A stretch of 7,860 nt of DNA from an uncultured Phycisphaera sp. Lineage in GTDB: Bacteria; Planctomycetota; Phycisphaerae; Phycisphaerales; SM1A02. The notes under the pieces are model-generated. The model was given only the letters and a program-made list of their open reading frames with translations, was not told the DNA's origin and made no database searches. The stretch is from the NCBI GenBank assembly GCA_937911845.1, contig CALDQF010000157.1, positions 1-7,860 on the forward strand. Direction: 5' to 3'. Both the position numbers and the translations under genes were made by a program. Of this stretch, positions 1-7,279 are shown piece by piece (the first letter of the stretch is position 1; each line of letters opens with the position of its first letter).

Positions 1-142
1 CTTTCCCTTTGGCTATTTCATAAGCTAACCACAATGAATCAGGCGTAACTTTGGCGATGACCGGATCGACGACGTTAAGCGATTCGCTGAAGAAGCGAAT
101 GGCGGTGCACTCTCTTGGCCACTTCTGAATGGAATAGCCAGG
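1..142 (+). other. Interrupted 5' extension of the TPR gene
   Basis: Frame 2 is open from 38 into the TPR gene. Between about 53 and 142 it reads as TPR-like protein (a DDRIDDVKRFAEEA stretch, then WPLLNGIARVKLKSGD), which continues naturally into the annotated product. No ATG, GTG or TTG exists in that stretch. All three forward frames are blocked nearby: frame 1 at 46-48, frame 2 at 26-28 and 35-37, frame 3 at 21-23. Either the gene carries a frameshift here (a mutation or a sequence error) or translation starts late at 143 after decay of the upstream part. No promoter or terminator was recognised. Confidence 0.45.
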
Positions 143-694
143 GTGAAACTCAAAAGCGGAGACCTTCTTGGTGCAGTTGAGGACGCCAAAGAGAGTGCCG
201 AAATGGCAACCAAGCAAGAAGATCCTGAAGCGGCTGAAGCTTGGCTTGTCGCCGGAAATATCGCAATCTCGGCGAATCAGCCAACTGAAGCGATCTCGGC
301 ATGGGAGGAGAGTTTGTCCCTGAATCCCAATCAGCCGCTCACCACAAACAATATTGCTTACGTTCTCTCAGACAAGCTTGGTGAGCATGAGCGAGCCCTT
401 CCTATGGCCAAAGCGGCTGCTGATGCCAATCCTCTCAATCCTCAGATTTTGGACACCCTCGGCACCGTTTATTTGGCTCTTGGTGACGCCGAATCAGCGG
501 TTCAAGTCCTTGCCGAATCCGTACGCCGTGGCGCTGGGGCCATCACTCAGGCTCGGCAGGCCCTCGCTTTAGCGCGATCTGGCAGCAAGGATGAGGCCCG
601 CAGGACGCTTTCGGCAGCCAAAGCACGTGATGACGCCGAAGGCGATGATTTTCAGGCCATGGTCGAGGAAGTTGAATCAAATCTGATGCCGTAA
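143..694 (+). CDS. TPR-repeat protein, C-terminal part (5' end uncertain)
   Basis: This encodes a helical repeat protein of 183 residues counted from the GTG at 143. About four TPR-like units are visible, at roughly residues 33-62, 66-100, 101-132 and 137-165, with the usual small/aromatic helix pattern and Asn-Pro turns ending helix B (near 61, 96 and 99). It has no signal peptide or membrane segment. TPR proteins are protein-protein scaffolds, and those beside Wzc/WecA genes are commonly found in exopolysaccharide or exosortase-type loci; a role in polysaccharide assembly or export is inferred from position only. The chosen GTG is the only canonical start in this frame after the stops at 26-28 and 35-37, but it lacks a convincing ribosome binding site and falls inside a TPR helix. 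The coding-like frame continues upstream to 38, so the true protein is probably longer. It ends 39 bases before the kinase ATG. Confidence 0.75.
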   Translation: MKLKSGDLLGAVEDAKESAEMATKQEDPEAAEAWLVAGNIAISANQPTEAISAWEESLSLNPNQPLTTNNIAYVLSDKLGEHERALPMAKAAADANPLNPQILDTLGTVYLALGDAESAVQVLAESVRRGAGAITQARQALALARSGSKDEARRTLSAAKARDDAEGDDFQAMVEEVESNLMP

Positions 695-733
695 TGCGAG
701 CCCGTTGCCTCTTTGGGCCGATATAGAGCCAGT

Positions 734-2911
734 ATGCAAGTTCAAGAATCAAAGTCTGAGGAAGTCCTCGCCGCCTCACCTGCGGGTGAAGGGGGAGTTT
801 CAGTTGATCCGATTCGAATCCTCAGAAAGCATCTTCTTCTTCTGATCTTTTCTTGCTTCATCGGGGTGGGTGTTGGCGGGATATCCTTCGTCGCTTTGTC
901 AATATTTCTGCCAAAGTATCGATCTGAAGCTTTGTTTGAAATCCGGTCCGGCCTTCAGGACGCTACCGAAATTGGGGCCGCCAAAGAACTGGATGATGAC
1001 GACATTCAGCGCCGAGCAAATACTGAAATTTCGCGTTTGATGGATCGTGATGTTTTAAAAGCTGCCGTTCGTACTCGAGCAGTTCAGAGATCAAACTGGT
1101 TCACCAGTCGGTATGTGGATGAGGACGGGCCTCGTATTGAGGCAGCCGTTGATGAACTGGAGGAGGATTTGGGCCGGTCCGCGGTCCCGAAGACAGCACT
1201 GTTTCGAATCAGCTTTGCTACGGCCAGTCGCGAAGACTCACAAGCCATCGTGGCCGCAATTTCCGAGGCCTATCTGGAAAGCACCCTGAGTCTGGAAGAG
1301 AACCGGGCAAAATCAATTGACCGGCTATTCAATACAGAGTTTGCCGATACGCGTCGCCAGATTAGTGACATCACGGACGAGCTGGAAGATTTCATCACCG
1401 CCAATGGGGTCTCCTCCTTGGAGGATCCTCGGTACAGCCCAGATCTCATTGCTGCCCAGCAATTGACAGAGCGCATCTATACGAATCGGCAAACGTTTCA
1501 AAGCTTGCAAACTCAAGTTGGCCAGTCACAGCAAAAACTGGATGGGACCCTCTCTTACGACGAAGATGATCTTCGTACGGCGGAAACTGACCCTTCGGTT
1601 CTCTTTCACTTGCAGAACGTTGAGGAATCAAAGCGAGACTTAAGTTTCTTGCGACTGCAGTATTTGGATTCCTCCAGTCCAATTATTCAACGGGCAGCCC
1701 AACGTCTCCAATCCGCGGAAGCGGCATTGGAATATCGTCGGGAAGAAGTTGTGCTGCGAAACTTGAGGGCAGATATTCGACTGTCGATGAGAGTGATGGA
1801 GCAAACCCAGGCCGTCATGCAATCATTACAGGATGAGTACTCTGAGAAAGTCCAGTCGTTGCAGTCTCAAGCGGCGGATCTCAGTCGGATCGATAACATC
1901 AAGAATCGGCGTGATTATCTGGAACGCAAACGTGATGGTGAAGATCAGCTCGTTCGTGACTTGAAACTGTTCCGCTCACGCGATGACGCCCGACTGGTCT
2001 CGCTATCTCGGACCGCAACTCTTCCGCGTGAAATGGCATTCCCCAAGCCCGAATTGGTGATCCCGGCAGGTTTCTTGCTGGTCACGGGACTGGTGGTTGG
2101 TGTCGTATTCTTGCGAGAGTTCACCGATCAAAGAATCAAAGGTGTTCAAGATCTTTCCTTGGTCCCTGGACTTCGGACGCTTGGTGTTGTCCCTCATCTT
2201 GAAGAAGATCCAGAAGGCTGCCCGAATTTTGAATCGGCGGTTCTGGAATTTGGTCAGAGTGTCGTGGCTGAATCACTTCGACAGACTTGGACGCAACTGT
2301 CTCGAAGTTGTGCTCCTACCGAACGTCGAGTGGTGGTCTTCTTCCCTTGCTCTCCCGACACTGGATGCACTGGCACCGTTCTCAATGTTGCAGCTACTGC
2401 TGCCGCCGCCGGCCGAAGCGTTTTGGTGATTGATGGTGATTTCCGTCGACCTGGCCTTGCTGAGCAGCTTGGTTTGGCTGATGGGGGAAATGGCCTTGGC
2501 GACGTATTGGCTGGAACCGGTAATTTGTCGAGTGTTGCCATTCGGACCGAGGCCGGATTCGACCTTGTGGGAGCGGGTACGGAGAGCTCTCGGGTTGTTG
2601 ATCGTCTTGGCTCTCCCAAAATGGATGAAATTCTGGGCCAGGCACGAGAACAATGGGATTTGATCTTGTTTGATGCCCCGCCCGCCTTGGCTGCGGGTGA
2701 TGCTTTAACCATCGCCTCGAAAGCCGACGGTGCGGTAGTGGTGGTTCACGCTGGACAGGATGAGCGCGGCCTCTTGGTCCGGCTCGCCAACGCGGTCCGG
2801 CACGCTGGCGCTGAAGTGTTCGGGGTTGTTTTGAATCAGGCACGCACCGAATCTGGTGGCTACTTCAAGAAGAACTTCCGCATCATGCGGGATTATTCAG
2901 AGGTGGCTTGA
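734..2911 (+). CDS. Wzc-type chain-length regulator with BY-kinase domain (degenerate Walker A)
   Basis: The product is a 725-residue inner-membrane polysaccharide co-polymerase fused to a cytoplasmic bacterial tyrosine-kinase (BY-kinase) domain. In this family it controls polymer length and export through cycles of autophosphorylation. The N-terminal Wzz region has a membrane segment at about residues 33-58. A long, charged, coiled-coil-rich periplasmic part follows (about 190-400), and a second membrane segment lies at about 441-460. The kinase domain follows an ESLRQTW linker. Walker A' (IDGDFRRP, near 566-573) and Walker B (ILFDAPP, Asp at about 647) are intact. The P-loop reads SPDTGCT, with Cys545 where the family has the catalytic Lys. 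The C-terminal tail has only two tyrosines (about 710 and 721) instead of a tyrosine cluster. ATG 734 was preferred over the in-frame TTG at 713 on codon choice; neither has a strong ribosome binding site. The family assignment is firm, but kinase activity is doubtful. Confidence 0.92.
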   Translation: MQVQESKSEEVLAASPAGEGGVSVDPIRILRKHLLLLIFSCFIGVGVGGISFVALSIFLPKYRSEALFEIRSGLQDATEIGAAKELDDDDIQRRANTEISRLMDRDVLKAAVRTRAVQRSNWFTSRYVDEDGPRIEAAVDELEEDLGRSAVPKTALFRISFATASREDSQAIVAAISEAYLESTLSLEENRAKSIDRLFNTEFADTRRQISDITDELEDFITANGVSSLEDPRYSPDLIAAQQLTERIYTNRQTFQSLQTQVGQSQQKLDGTLSYDEDDLRTAETDPSVLFHLQNVEESKRDLSFLRLQYLDSSSPIIQRAAQRLQSAEAALEYRREEVVLRNLRADIRLSMRVMEQTQAVMQSLQDEYSEKVQSLQSQAADLSRIDNIKNRRDYLERKRDGEDQLVRDLKLFRSRDDARLVSLSRTATLPREMAFPKPELVIPAGFLLVTGLVVGVVFLREFTDQRIKGVQDLSLVPGLRTLGVVPHLEEDPEGCPNFESAVLEFGQSVVAESLRQTWTQLSRSCAPTERRVVVFFPCSPDTGCTGTVLNVAATAAAAGRSVLVIDGDFRRPGLAEQLGLADGGNGLGDVLAGTGNLSSVAIRTEAGFDLVGAGTESSRVVDRLGSPKMDEILGQAREQWDLILFDAPPALAAGDALTIASKADGAVVVVHAGQDERGLLVRLANAVRHAGAEVFGVVLNQARTESGGYFKKNFRIMRDYSEVA

Positions 2912-2916
2912 ACAAC

Positions 2917-3873
2917 GTGTCTCGAGTCCTTGTCACTGGAGGTGCCGGATTCATCGGGTCCCACCTCGTTGAGCACCTTCTTGTCCAAGGGCACTCGATC
3001 CTTGTTGTTGACGACCTCTCCACAGGGCTGGAGCATCAAGTTCCCGTCCACCCTGAAGTTGAACTGGTTTGTTCTACGGTCGATCAGTGGTTGGCTGATG
3101 AGCCGAGCGAATCCTTTTTTGAGGCCTACCATCTTGCAGCGGCAGTAGGCGTCCGAAAGGTTGTTGAAGATCCATTCGGAACCATCATCAACAATGTTGT
3201 GGAAACTGCGGGTTTGCTTCAATTCTTGGCGAAGTCATCGACCCCAACACTCTTGGCGAGCACGAGCGAAGTGTATGGCGTAGGGCATGGACGGCCCTTC
3301 CGCGAAAGCGACGATTCAGTGTACGGACCAACCACAGTTGCACGTTGGTCATACGCTCACAGTAAGGCTGTTGATGAACACTTGGCTTTTGCGCTCGAAG
3401 AAACACTCCCTTCCGTCGTCATTCGATTTTTTAACACTGTTGGTCCCCGTCAACGCGGTGATTGGGGCATGGTTTTACCCAGATTCGTGCAAGCCGCAAT
3501 GGCCAACACCCCAATCGAAGTCCACGGTAATGGGATGCAAAAGCGATGTTTCGCTGATGTTCGAGATATCGTCGGCGCTCTCCCGCGAATACTGCACACG
3601 CCTAACGCCCGGGGTTTGCCGGTCAATGTTGGCCACGATGAGCCAATCTCCATCTTGGAACTTGCAGAATTGGTTCGTAAAGTTCTGAATTCGGACTCAC
3701 CCATCCGGATTGTTCCGTACAAAGAAGTATGGGGCCGTGGTTTTCAAGATCTCCAGGAGCGGATTCCAGACCTTGCTCGAGCCCGCAACTTGGTTTCATT
3801 GCCTCCATCTCGCCCACTTGCTGAGACCATCCGGGACCTCGCTGAATCTATACGTACTGAGGACTCATTGTGA
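2917..3873 (+). CDS. NAD-dependent nucleotide-sugar epimerase/dehydratase (extended SDR)
   Basis: This is a cytoplasmic extended short-chain dehydrogenase of about 318 residues that would prepare a nucleotide-activated sugar for the polysaccharide. The N-terminal Rossmann motif TGGAGFIG (G8-x2-G11-x2-G14) and an acidic pair after strand 2 (D32-D33) indicate NAD binding. The LLASTSEVYG block with Thr at about 116 and the Y146-x3-K150 pair supply the catalytic triad. RFFNTVGPRQ and the FADVRD block are typical of the substrate half. The LLASTSEVYG block resembles UDP-glucuronate decarboxylases, while the YxxxK block is closer to general epimerases, so the exact reaction is left open. A TTG at 2908 overlaps the kinase stop, but the GTG at 2917 sits better behind AGAGGTGG (2899-2906) and gives the usual MSRVLVTGG beginning. 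Either way the gene is tightly coupled to the kinase gene. Confidence 0.9.
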   Translation: MSRVLVTGGAGFIGSHLVEHLLVQGHSILVVDDLSTGLEHQVPVHPEVELVCSTVDQWLADEPSESFFEAYHLAAAVGVRKVVEDPFGTIINNVVETAGLLQFLAKSSTPTLLASTSEVYGVGHGRPFRESDDSVYGPTTVARWSYAHSKAVDEHLAFALEETLPSVVIRFFNTVGPRQRGDWGMVLPRFVQAAMANTPIEVHGNGMQKRCFADVRDIVGALPRILHTPNARGLPVNVGHDEPISILELAELVRKVLNSDSPIRIVPYKEVWGRGFQDLQERIPDLARARNLVSLPPSRPLAETIRDLAESIRTEDSL

Positions 3874-5108
3874 AGCAGATTGAACCTACGATTGAAGACC
3901 TAAGCATTGCCGGTACCGCAGATCCTGTCGGCATTATCGAATTGTTGAATGCGTTTGCGCCTTCATTTTTTGTTGCCTTCATCGTCACACTCTTGATCAC
4001 ACCGTTGGTTCGCAAGTTGGCCATTGTGTTGGGCGTCATTGATCAACCGGGCGGACGAAAAATCCACACGCAGCCCATCGCTTACCTCGGGGGATTGGCG
4101 GTTTTTGTTGGCATCATGGCGGGCGTTTTTTCTGCCGCCTTCGTTGAGGCCCCTCTTGATCAATACCGACCAGTCCCCATTTCGGTGATCTTTGGTTTGA
4201 TCGTGATTTTTATCACCGGGGTCGGCGATGACGTGTTTGGATGGGATCCCAGGCTCAAAATCGCCGGCCAAATGATGGCGGCCGCTGCTCTTGCGGTTGA
4301 GAACGTCGGGGTCCAAGTTGCGGCCGGTGCTTTGAATCCCCTGTTGGGTGCAGGCGATACTCAGTTGTTCTTTTTCCCCGGCGTGGACTGGGTGCTGAGT
4401 TCCCACGTGTACAACATCGTCGGTACGGCGTTGGTTGCGATCATGGTGCTCGGTGGTTGCAATGCGGCAAATTTGATCGATGGACTCGATGGTTTGCTCT
4501 CTGGAGTGACTGGTATCGCTTTGGTTGGCCTCACCCTGATCGGGATGATGCTGCTTCCCGAAGCAGGTGGTGACTCTGTCGAAGCCCCACAGTCTCTGGC
4601 CGTGGCCCGAATCGTGCTGGCCGTGGTTGGTCTAGGCGCCATCCTTGGCTTCTTGCCTCACAACTTCAATCCCGCAAATATCTTCTTGGGGGACGCTGGA
4701 AGTTTGATGTTGGGTTACCTGGTGGTGTCCATCATTCTGATGTTGGGCGACCGCGGACAAACCCATGTGGTCCTGGCGGGTTTGATGGTATTTACGCTGC
4801 CGATCTTGGACACATTCATGGCAATTGTTCGCCGTAGGTTGTCCGGTAAACGCATGAGTGAACCTGATTCTGACCATATCCACCATCAATTGAAGCGGTC
4901 ACTGGGTGGGGTTAAACCAGCCGTATTTACCCTGTACGCCATTGCCACTTTGTTTGCCGCTTTGGGGGTTCTCTTGGCTTGGCTTGATGTCTCGACGGAG
5001 CTTCGAGGTCGTGTGGTCTACGCCGGAGCGTTGGTTATTTTTTGTTCAATCGTGACCTACGCGATCAAAGTCGCGCGTAGTCGTGTTCTGTCCCAACAGG
5101 CCAACTGA
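3870..5108 (+). CDS. WecA/TagO-like undecaprenyl-phosphate sugar-1-phosphate transferase (MraY family)
   Basis: This polytopic inner-membrane enzyme of 412 residues would transfer a sugar-1-phosphate, typically GlcNAc-1-P, from its UDP form to undecaprenyl phosphate, the first step of lipid-linked repeat-unit synthesis. Family signatures are present in order: D120-D121 (GVGDDVFGWD, Mg/substrate), NLIDGLDG (201-208), NPANIFLGDAGS with Asp275, and the HIHH cluster (336-339) in the cytoplasmic loop that marks the WecA branch rather than MraY proper. About ten or more hydrophobic helices are apparent. The N-terminus has some 30 polar residues before the first helix, slightly more than usual. GTG 3870 is supported by GAGGA at 3859-3863 with six bases of spacing, and it overlaps the epimerase stop as GTGA. 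The sugar specificity cannot be read from the sequence. Confidence 0.95.
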   Translation: MKQIEPTIEDLSIAGTADPVGIIELLNAFAPSFFVAFIVTLLITPLVRKLAIVLGVIDQPGGRKIHTQPIAYLGGLAVFVGIMAGVFSAAFVEAPLDQYRPVPISVIFGLIVIFITGVGDDVFGWDPRLKIAGQMMAAAALAVENVGVQVAAGALNPLLGAGDTQLFFFPGVDWVLSSHVYNIVGTALVAIMVLGGCNAANLIDGLDGLLSGVTGIALVGLTLIGMMLLPEAGGDSVEAPQSLAVARIVLAVVGLGAILGFLPHNFNPANIFLGDAGSLMLGYLVVSIILMLGDRGQTHVVLAGLMVFTLPILDTFMAIVRRRLSGKRMSEPDSDHIHHQLKRSLGGVKPAVFTLYAIATLFAALGVLLAWLDVSTELRGRVVYAGALVIFCSIVTYAIKVARSRVLSQQAN

Positions 5109-5575
5109 TGTCAAACATTCTGTTTGTGTGCTTGGGAAATATCTGTCGTTCCCCAGCGGCGGAGGCCTATTTTCTCCATCACGTCCAAACACGTGGCCTC
5201 GAGCATGCCTTTTCTATTGATTCGGCAGGAACGGGAGGCTGGCATGCTGGTGAGTCAGCCGATGCCCGGATGAGATCTGCCGCTCGAAAACGTGGAGTTC
5301 ACATTGAATCAAAATCCAGGCAGATTGCGTCCTCTGATGCAGATGCTGACCTGATTGTGGTTATGGACGAGGCCAATCACAAAGATGTGACGGATCTTCC
5401 TTGGATCGATGCCAGTCGAGTTCGTTGTTTATTGGAATTTCATCCCGAAGCCTCCAGAACCGAAGTTCCTGATCCCTACTACGACGGTGCGGAAGCCTTT
5501 GATCTGGTTTTGGATTTGGTTGACACCGCGTCTTGCGCGTTGCTTGATTATTTGGAAAAACGTGGGCTGGACTGA
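5108..5575 (+). CDS. Low-molecular-weight protein tyrosine phosphatase (Wzb-like)
   Basis: This 155-residue cytoplasmic phosphatase removes phosphate from tyrosine through a cysteinyl-phosphate intermediate. The P-loop C8-LGNIC-R14-S sits at the very N-terminus, as in the family, and the general acid is D122 in the DPYY motif. The SAGTGGWHAGESAD block (about 39-52) is also typical. The length matches the family. In capsule operons such enzymes (Wzb, Wzp, EpsP) dephosphorylate the BY-kinase tail, and its place in the same operon as the Wzc-like protein fits that role. Here, however, the partner kinase has an altered Walker A motif, so the true substrate is uncertain. ATG 5108 shares its first base with the transferase stop (TGATG). 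The 3' end overlaps the convergent serC gene by 28 bases. Confidence 0.95.
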   Translation: MSNILFVCLGNICRSPAAEAYFLHHVQTRGLEHAFSIDSAGTGGWHAGESADARMRSAARKRGVHIESKSRQIASSDADADLIVVMDEANHKDVTDLPWIDASRVRCLLEFHPEASRTEVPDPYYDGAEAFDLVLDLVDTASCALLDYLEKRGLD

Positions 5576-6675
5576 ATCAACTCCGCCAACTTTTCGCAAG
5601 CGGACTCATCGGCGGCGTTGTAGACAGAAGCGCGGAGTCCACCTACCGATCGGTGTCCTTTGAGGCCAGAAAGGCCCAGCGCATCGGCCCGGCTGAGGAA
5701 TTGTGATTCGGCCTCAGGGGTTGGTCCGTGCCAAGTGATGTTCATCACACTACGGCTCTCGGTCGAAGCATGAGGCTGCCAAAACCCTTGGGTTGATTCG
5801 ATCGCTTCGTACAACAATTGGGCACGTTGCTGTGCTCGGAGCGCCATACTTTGGACTCCGCCGTGTTCTTGAATCCATTCAAGCATCCGACGCAGCACCA
5901 CTATGCCAAAAGTGGGAGGGGTGTTGAGACGTGATCCTGCCGCAGCGTGTTCTTGATAATTGAATGGCGTAGGGGCTTGGCTGCGGGCGAGCAGATTGTT
6001 TTTGATGACCACCAGAACCGTTCCAGCGACTCCAAGATTCTTTTGGCAACCCGCATACAGCATGTCCAGGGTGTCCCAGTTCAGGACCCGACTGCCAATT
6101 TCACTGCTCATGTCACAAATATGCGGGACGTCCTTTGGCGAACTGGGCAGATTGGTCCACTGCGTTCCCATCACGGTGTTGTTTGCGCAAGTGTGGAGGA
6201 ACGACGCCTCCTCAGAAATTTCCAGATTCGTGGGGTTCGGCAGGCTGCGGAATTGATCTTCGGCCCCATCAAAAACAATGGTGGTGGGTCCAAACTGTTC
6301 TGCGGCTCGTATGGCCTTGGTGGTCCACACTCCGGTGTTGGTATGTGAAGAAGCCCCAGTTCCGGCAAAATTCATTGGGATCAACCCAAATTGCTGGGTC
6401 GCCCCTCCCTGCAGAAAGAGCACCGAATACTCCGAAGGCACATTGAACACGCTTCTCGTCAGCGACTCGGTTTGGCTGAGAACTTGATCAAAGACTTCAC
6501 CTCGGTGTGAGTGCTCGAGGCAGCCTATGCCTGAGCCGTCCAAGTCCAACACGTCCTCCGCAACCATGGACCGGACAGGGTCAGGGAGGCGGGAGGGGCC
6601 AGCGGAGTAGTTTCCTGCGGATCGTTCCATCTGTGATGCCATCATCGGCATGATCGGGGGTGGATTCTTCCCCAC
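5548..6675 (-). CDS. serC: Phosphoserine aminotransferase
   Basis: This PLP-dependent aminotransferase converts 3-phosphohydroxypyruvate and glutamate into phosphoserine (serine biosynthesis), and in many bacteria also acts in pyridoxal-phosphate synthesis. Counting from the GTG at 6675 it has 375 residues. The family N-terminus NYSAGPSRLP appears at 22-31, GSGIGCLEHSHRG at 47-59, FLQGGATQQF at 87-96, and NNTVMGTQW at 165-173. The PLP-contacting CDMSSEIGSR block covers 187-196, the Schiff-base lysine is K212 (GCQKNLG), and the C-terminal substrate block GLKGHRSVGGLRAS runs 337-350. Relative to the typical SerC start there are about 15 extra residues. Internal ATGs at 6651, 6645, 6642 and 6630 are alternatives, and 6630 gives the most family-like beginning. 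None has a clear ribosome binding site. The gene is monocistronic as seen here, divergent from the PilZ gene and convergent with the phosphatase gene. Confidence 0.95.
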   Translation of the reverse strand: MGKNPPPIMPMMASQMERSAGNYSAGPSRLPDPVRSMVAEDVLDLDGSGIGCLEHSHRGEVFDQVLSQTESLTRSVFNVPSEYSVLFLQGGATQQFGLIPMNFAGTGASSHTNTGVWTTKAIRAAEQFGPTTIVFDGAEDQFRSLPNPTNLEISEEASFLHTCANNTVMGTQWTNLPSSPKDVPHICDMSSEIGSRVLNWDTLDMLYAGCQKNLGVAGTVLVVIKNNLLARSQAPTPFNYQEHAAAGSRLNTPPTFGIVVLRRMLEWIQEHGGVQSMALRAQQRAQLLYEAIESTQGFWQPHASTESRSVMNITWHGPTPEAESQFLSRADALGLSGLKGHRSVGGLRASVYNAADESACEKLAELIQSSPRFSK

Positions 6676-6737
6676 AAAGCGAAACTTCCGATTCAGTTGG
6701 CCTCTGGGCTTGCCGATGGCTCTTTTGGAGGTTTCCC
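6676..6737. other. Short divergent intergenic region between serC and the PilZ gene
   Basis: Both flanking genes start outward from this stretch (up to about 107 bp if serC starts at 6630), so it should carry promoters for both directions. I could not identify a convincing -35/-10 pair on either strand. The only clear element is the ribosome binding site of the PilZ gene. Confidence 0.35.
6727..6731 (+). promoter_or_regulatory. Ribosome binding site deciding the PilZ start
   Basis: A GGAGG core lies six bases before the ATG at 6738. It favours this start over the in-frame GTG at 6660, which would add 26 non-family residues and run into serC. Confidence 0.8.
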
Positions 6738-7109
6738 ATGGCTGACTTGAATTACCGACCCGCCGCCGAAATCGAATTCACCCAGACCGAATCAGCGGCA
6801 CCACAAGGCGACTCGCTCCGATTCGAGCAGCGACGAGAATCCCGTCTTCACGCTCTTGGGAGCGCGACGGCCTTCTTGCTTGATCCGGAGCATTTTGGGG
6901 TCACCCACGCCCTGACGTTGGCGGACCGGTCTGATCACGGCCTGGGGGCGTTTTCCGCCCAGCCTCTTCCGCTTGGAGCCACCGTGACCTTGGGGTTCTC
7001 GGGGTTTGACATGTTCGCCCGCCGGGGCCGAGTGGTCCGCTGTGAGCAGGTTGGTGATCAGCAATACCGCCTGGGATTTGAACTCGACGCCGCCCTTTCC
7101 GCGGCATAA
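6738..7109 (+). CDS. Small PilZ-domain protein, probable c-di-GMP receptor
   Basis: This is a 123-residue soluble protein consisting of one PilZ domain after an approximately 28-residue polar N-terminal stretch. Both parts of the c-di-GMP signature are present: RxxxR at residues 32-36 (RRESR) and DxSxxG at 63-68 (DRSDHG). The beta-barrel then follows, ending in a GRVVRCEQ...QYRLGFEL pattern typical of PilZ C-terminal strands. Such stand-alone PilZ proteins bind c-di-GMP and pass the signal to a partner protein, often in motility, pilus or exopolysaccharide control. The partner is not visible. The neighbouring polysaccharide operon and the downstream pilin-like gene are both plausible targets, but this is inference. 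The start is fixed by a strong ribosome binding site. No signal peptide or membrane segment is seen. Confidence 0.85.
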   Translation: MADLNYRPAAEIEFTQTESAAPQGDSLRFEQRRESRLHALGSATAFLLDPEHFGVTHALTLADRSDHGLGAFSAQPLPLGATVTLGFSGFDMFARRGRVVRCEQVGDQQYRLGFELDAALSAA

Positions 7110-7220
7110 CGAACGAATGGAGTTTGGGTTGGTCGGCTTGAACCGTCTGGACGACTCGAACTCTGAATCGGCCCGAAGTGGAACATCCGCCTGGCCGATC
7201 TGCAAGGTGCATGGGAAGGA

Positions 7221-7279
7221 GCGCACGCCCGCGGATTCCCGAGGCTGACCACAGTGGTCGCCGAATTCGCGGGCGGCGC
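7221..7279 (+). promoter_or_regulatory. Long imperfect hairpin in the spacer before the pilin-like gene
   Basis: The arms 7221-7224 plus 7226-7237 pair with 7264-7275 plus 7276-7279: four GC pairs, one bulged A at 7225, then twelve pairs including one G-U. Inside the loop a second hairpin forms from GGC(T)GACCA (7243-7251) and TGGTCGCC (7255-7262) around a CAG loop. No T-run follows, so it does not look like a standard intrinsic terminator. It ends nine bases before the AGGAAA ribosome binding site of the next gene. Its function is unknown; mRNA stability, attenuation or translational control are possibilities. Confidence 0.55.

Noticed and set aside
40..52. Possible programmed +1 frameshift at GCG TAA C, in the manner of RF2
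   Set aside because: There is no RF2-like slippery CUU codon and no upstream Shine-Dalgarno-like stimulator in view; mutation or sequence error is simpler.
2254..2843. Three overlapping minus-strand open frames of 126-152 codons opposite the kinase domain
   Set aside because: They lie wholly opposite a strongly conserved P-loop domain, have low-complexity Arg/Pro/Ser-rich products and no recognisable family; they are shadows.
3963..4406. 147-codon minus-strand open frame opposite the transferase gene
   Set aside because: Opposite conserved WecA motifs; the His/Asn/Asp-rich product is what the complement of membrane-helix codons gives.
6636..6651. Near-palindrome ATGCC-6-GGCAT near the serC start, as an operator
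   Set aside because: Only five pairs per arm and located within the alternative-start part of serC; too weak to call.
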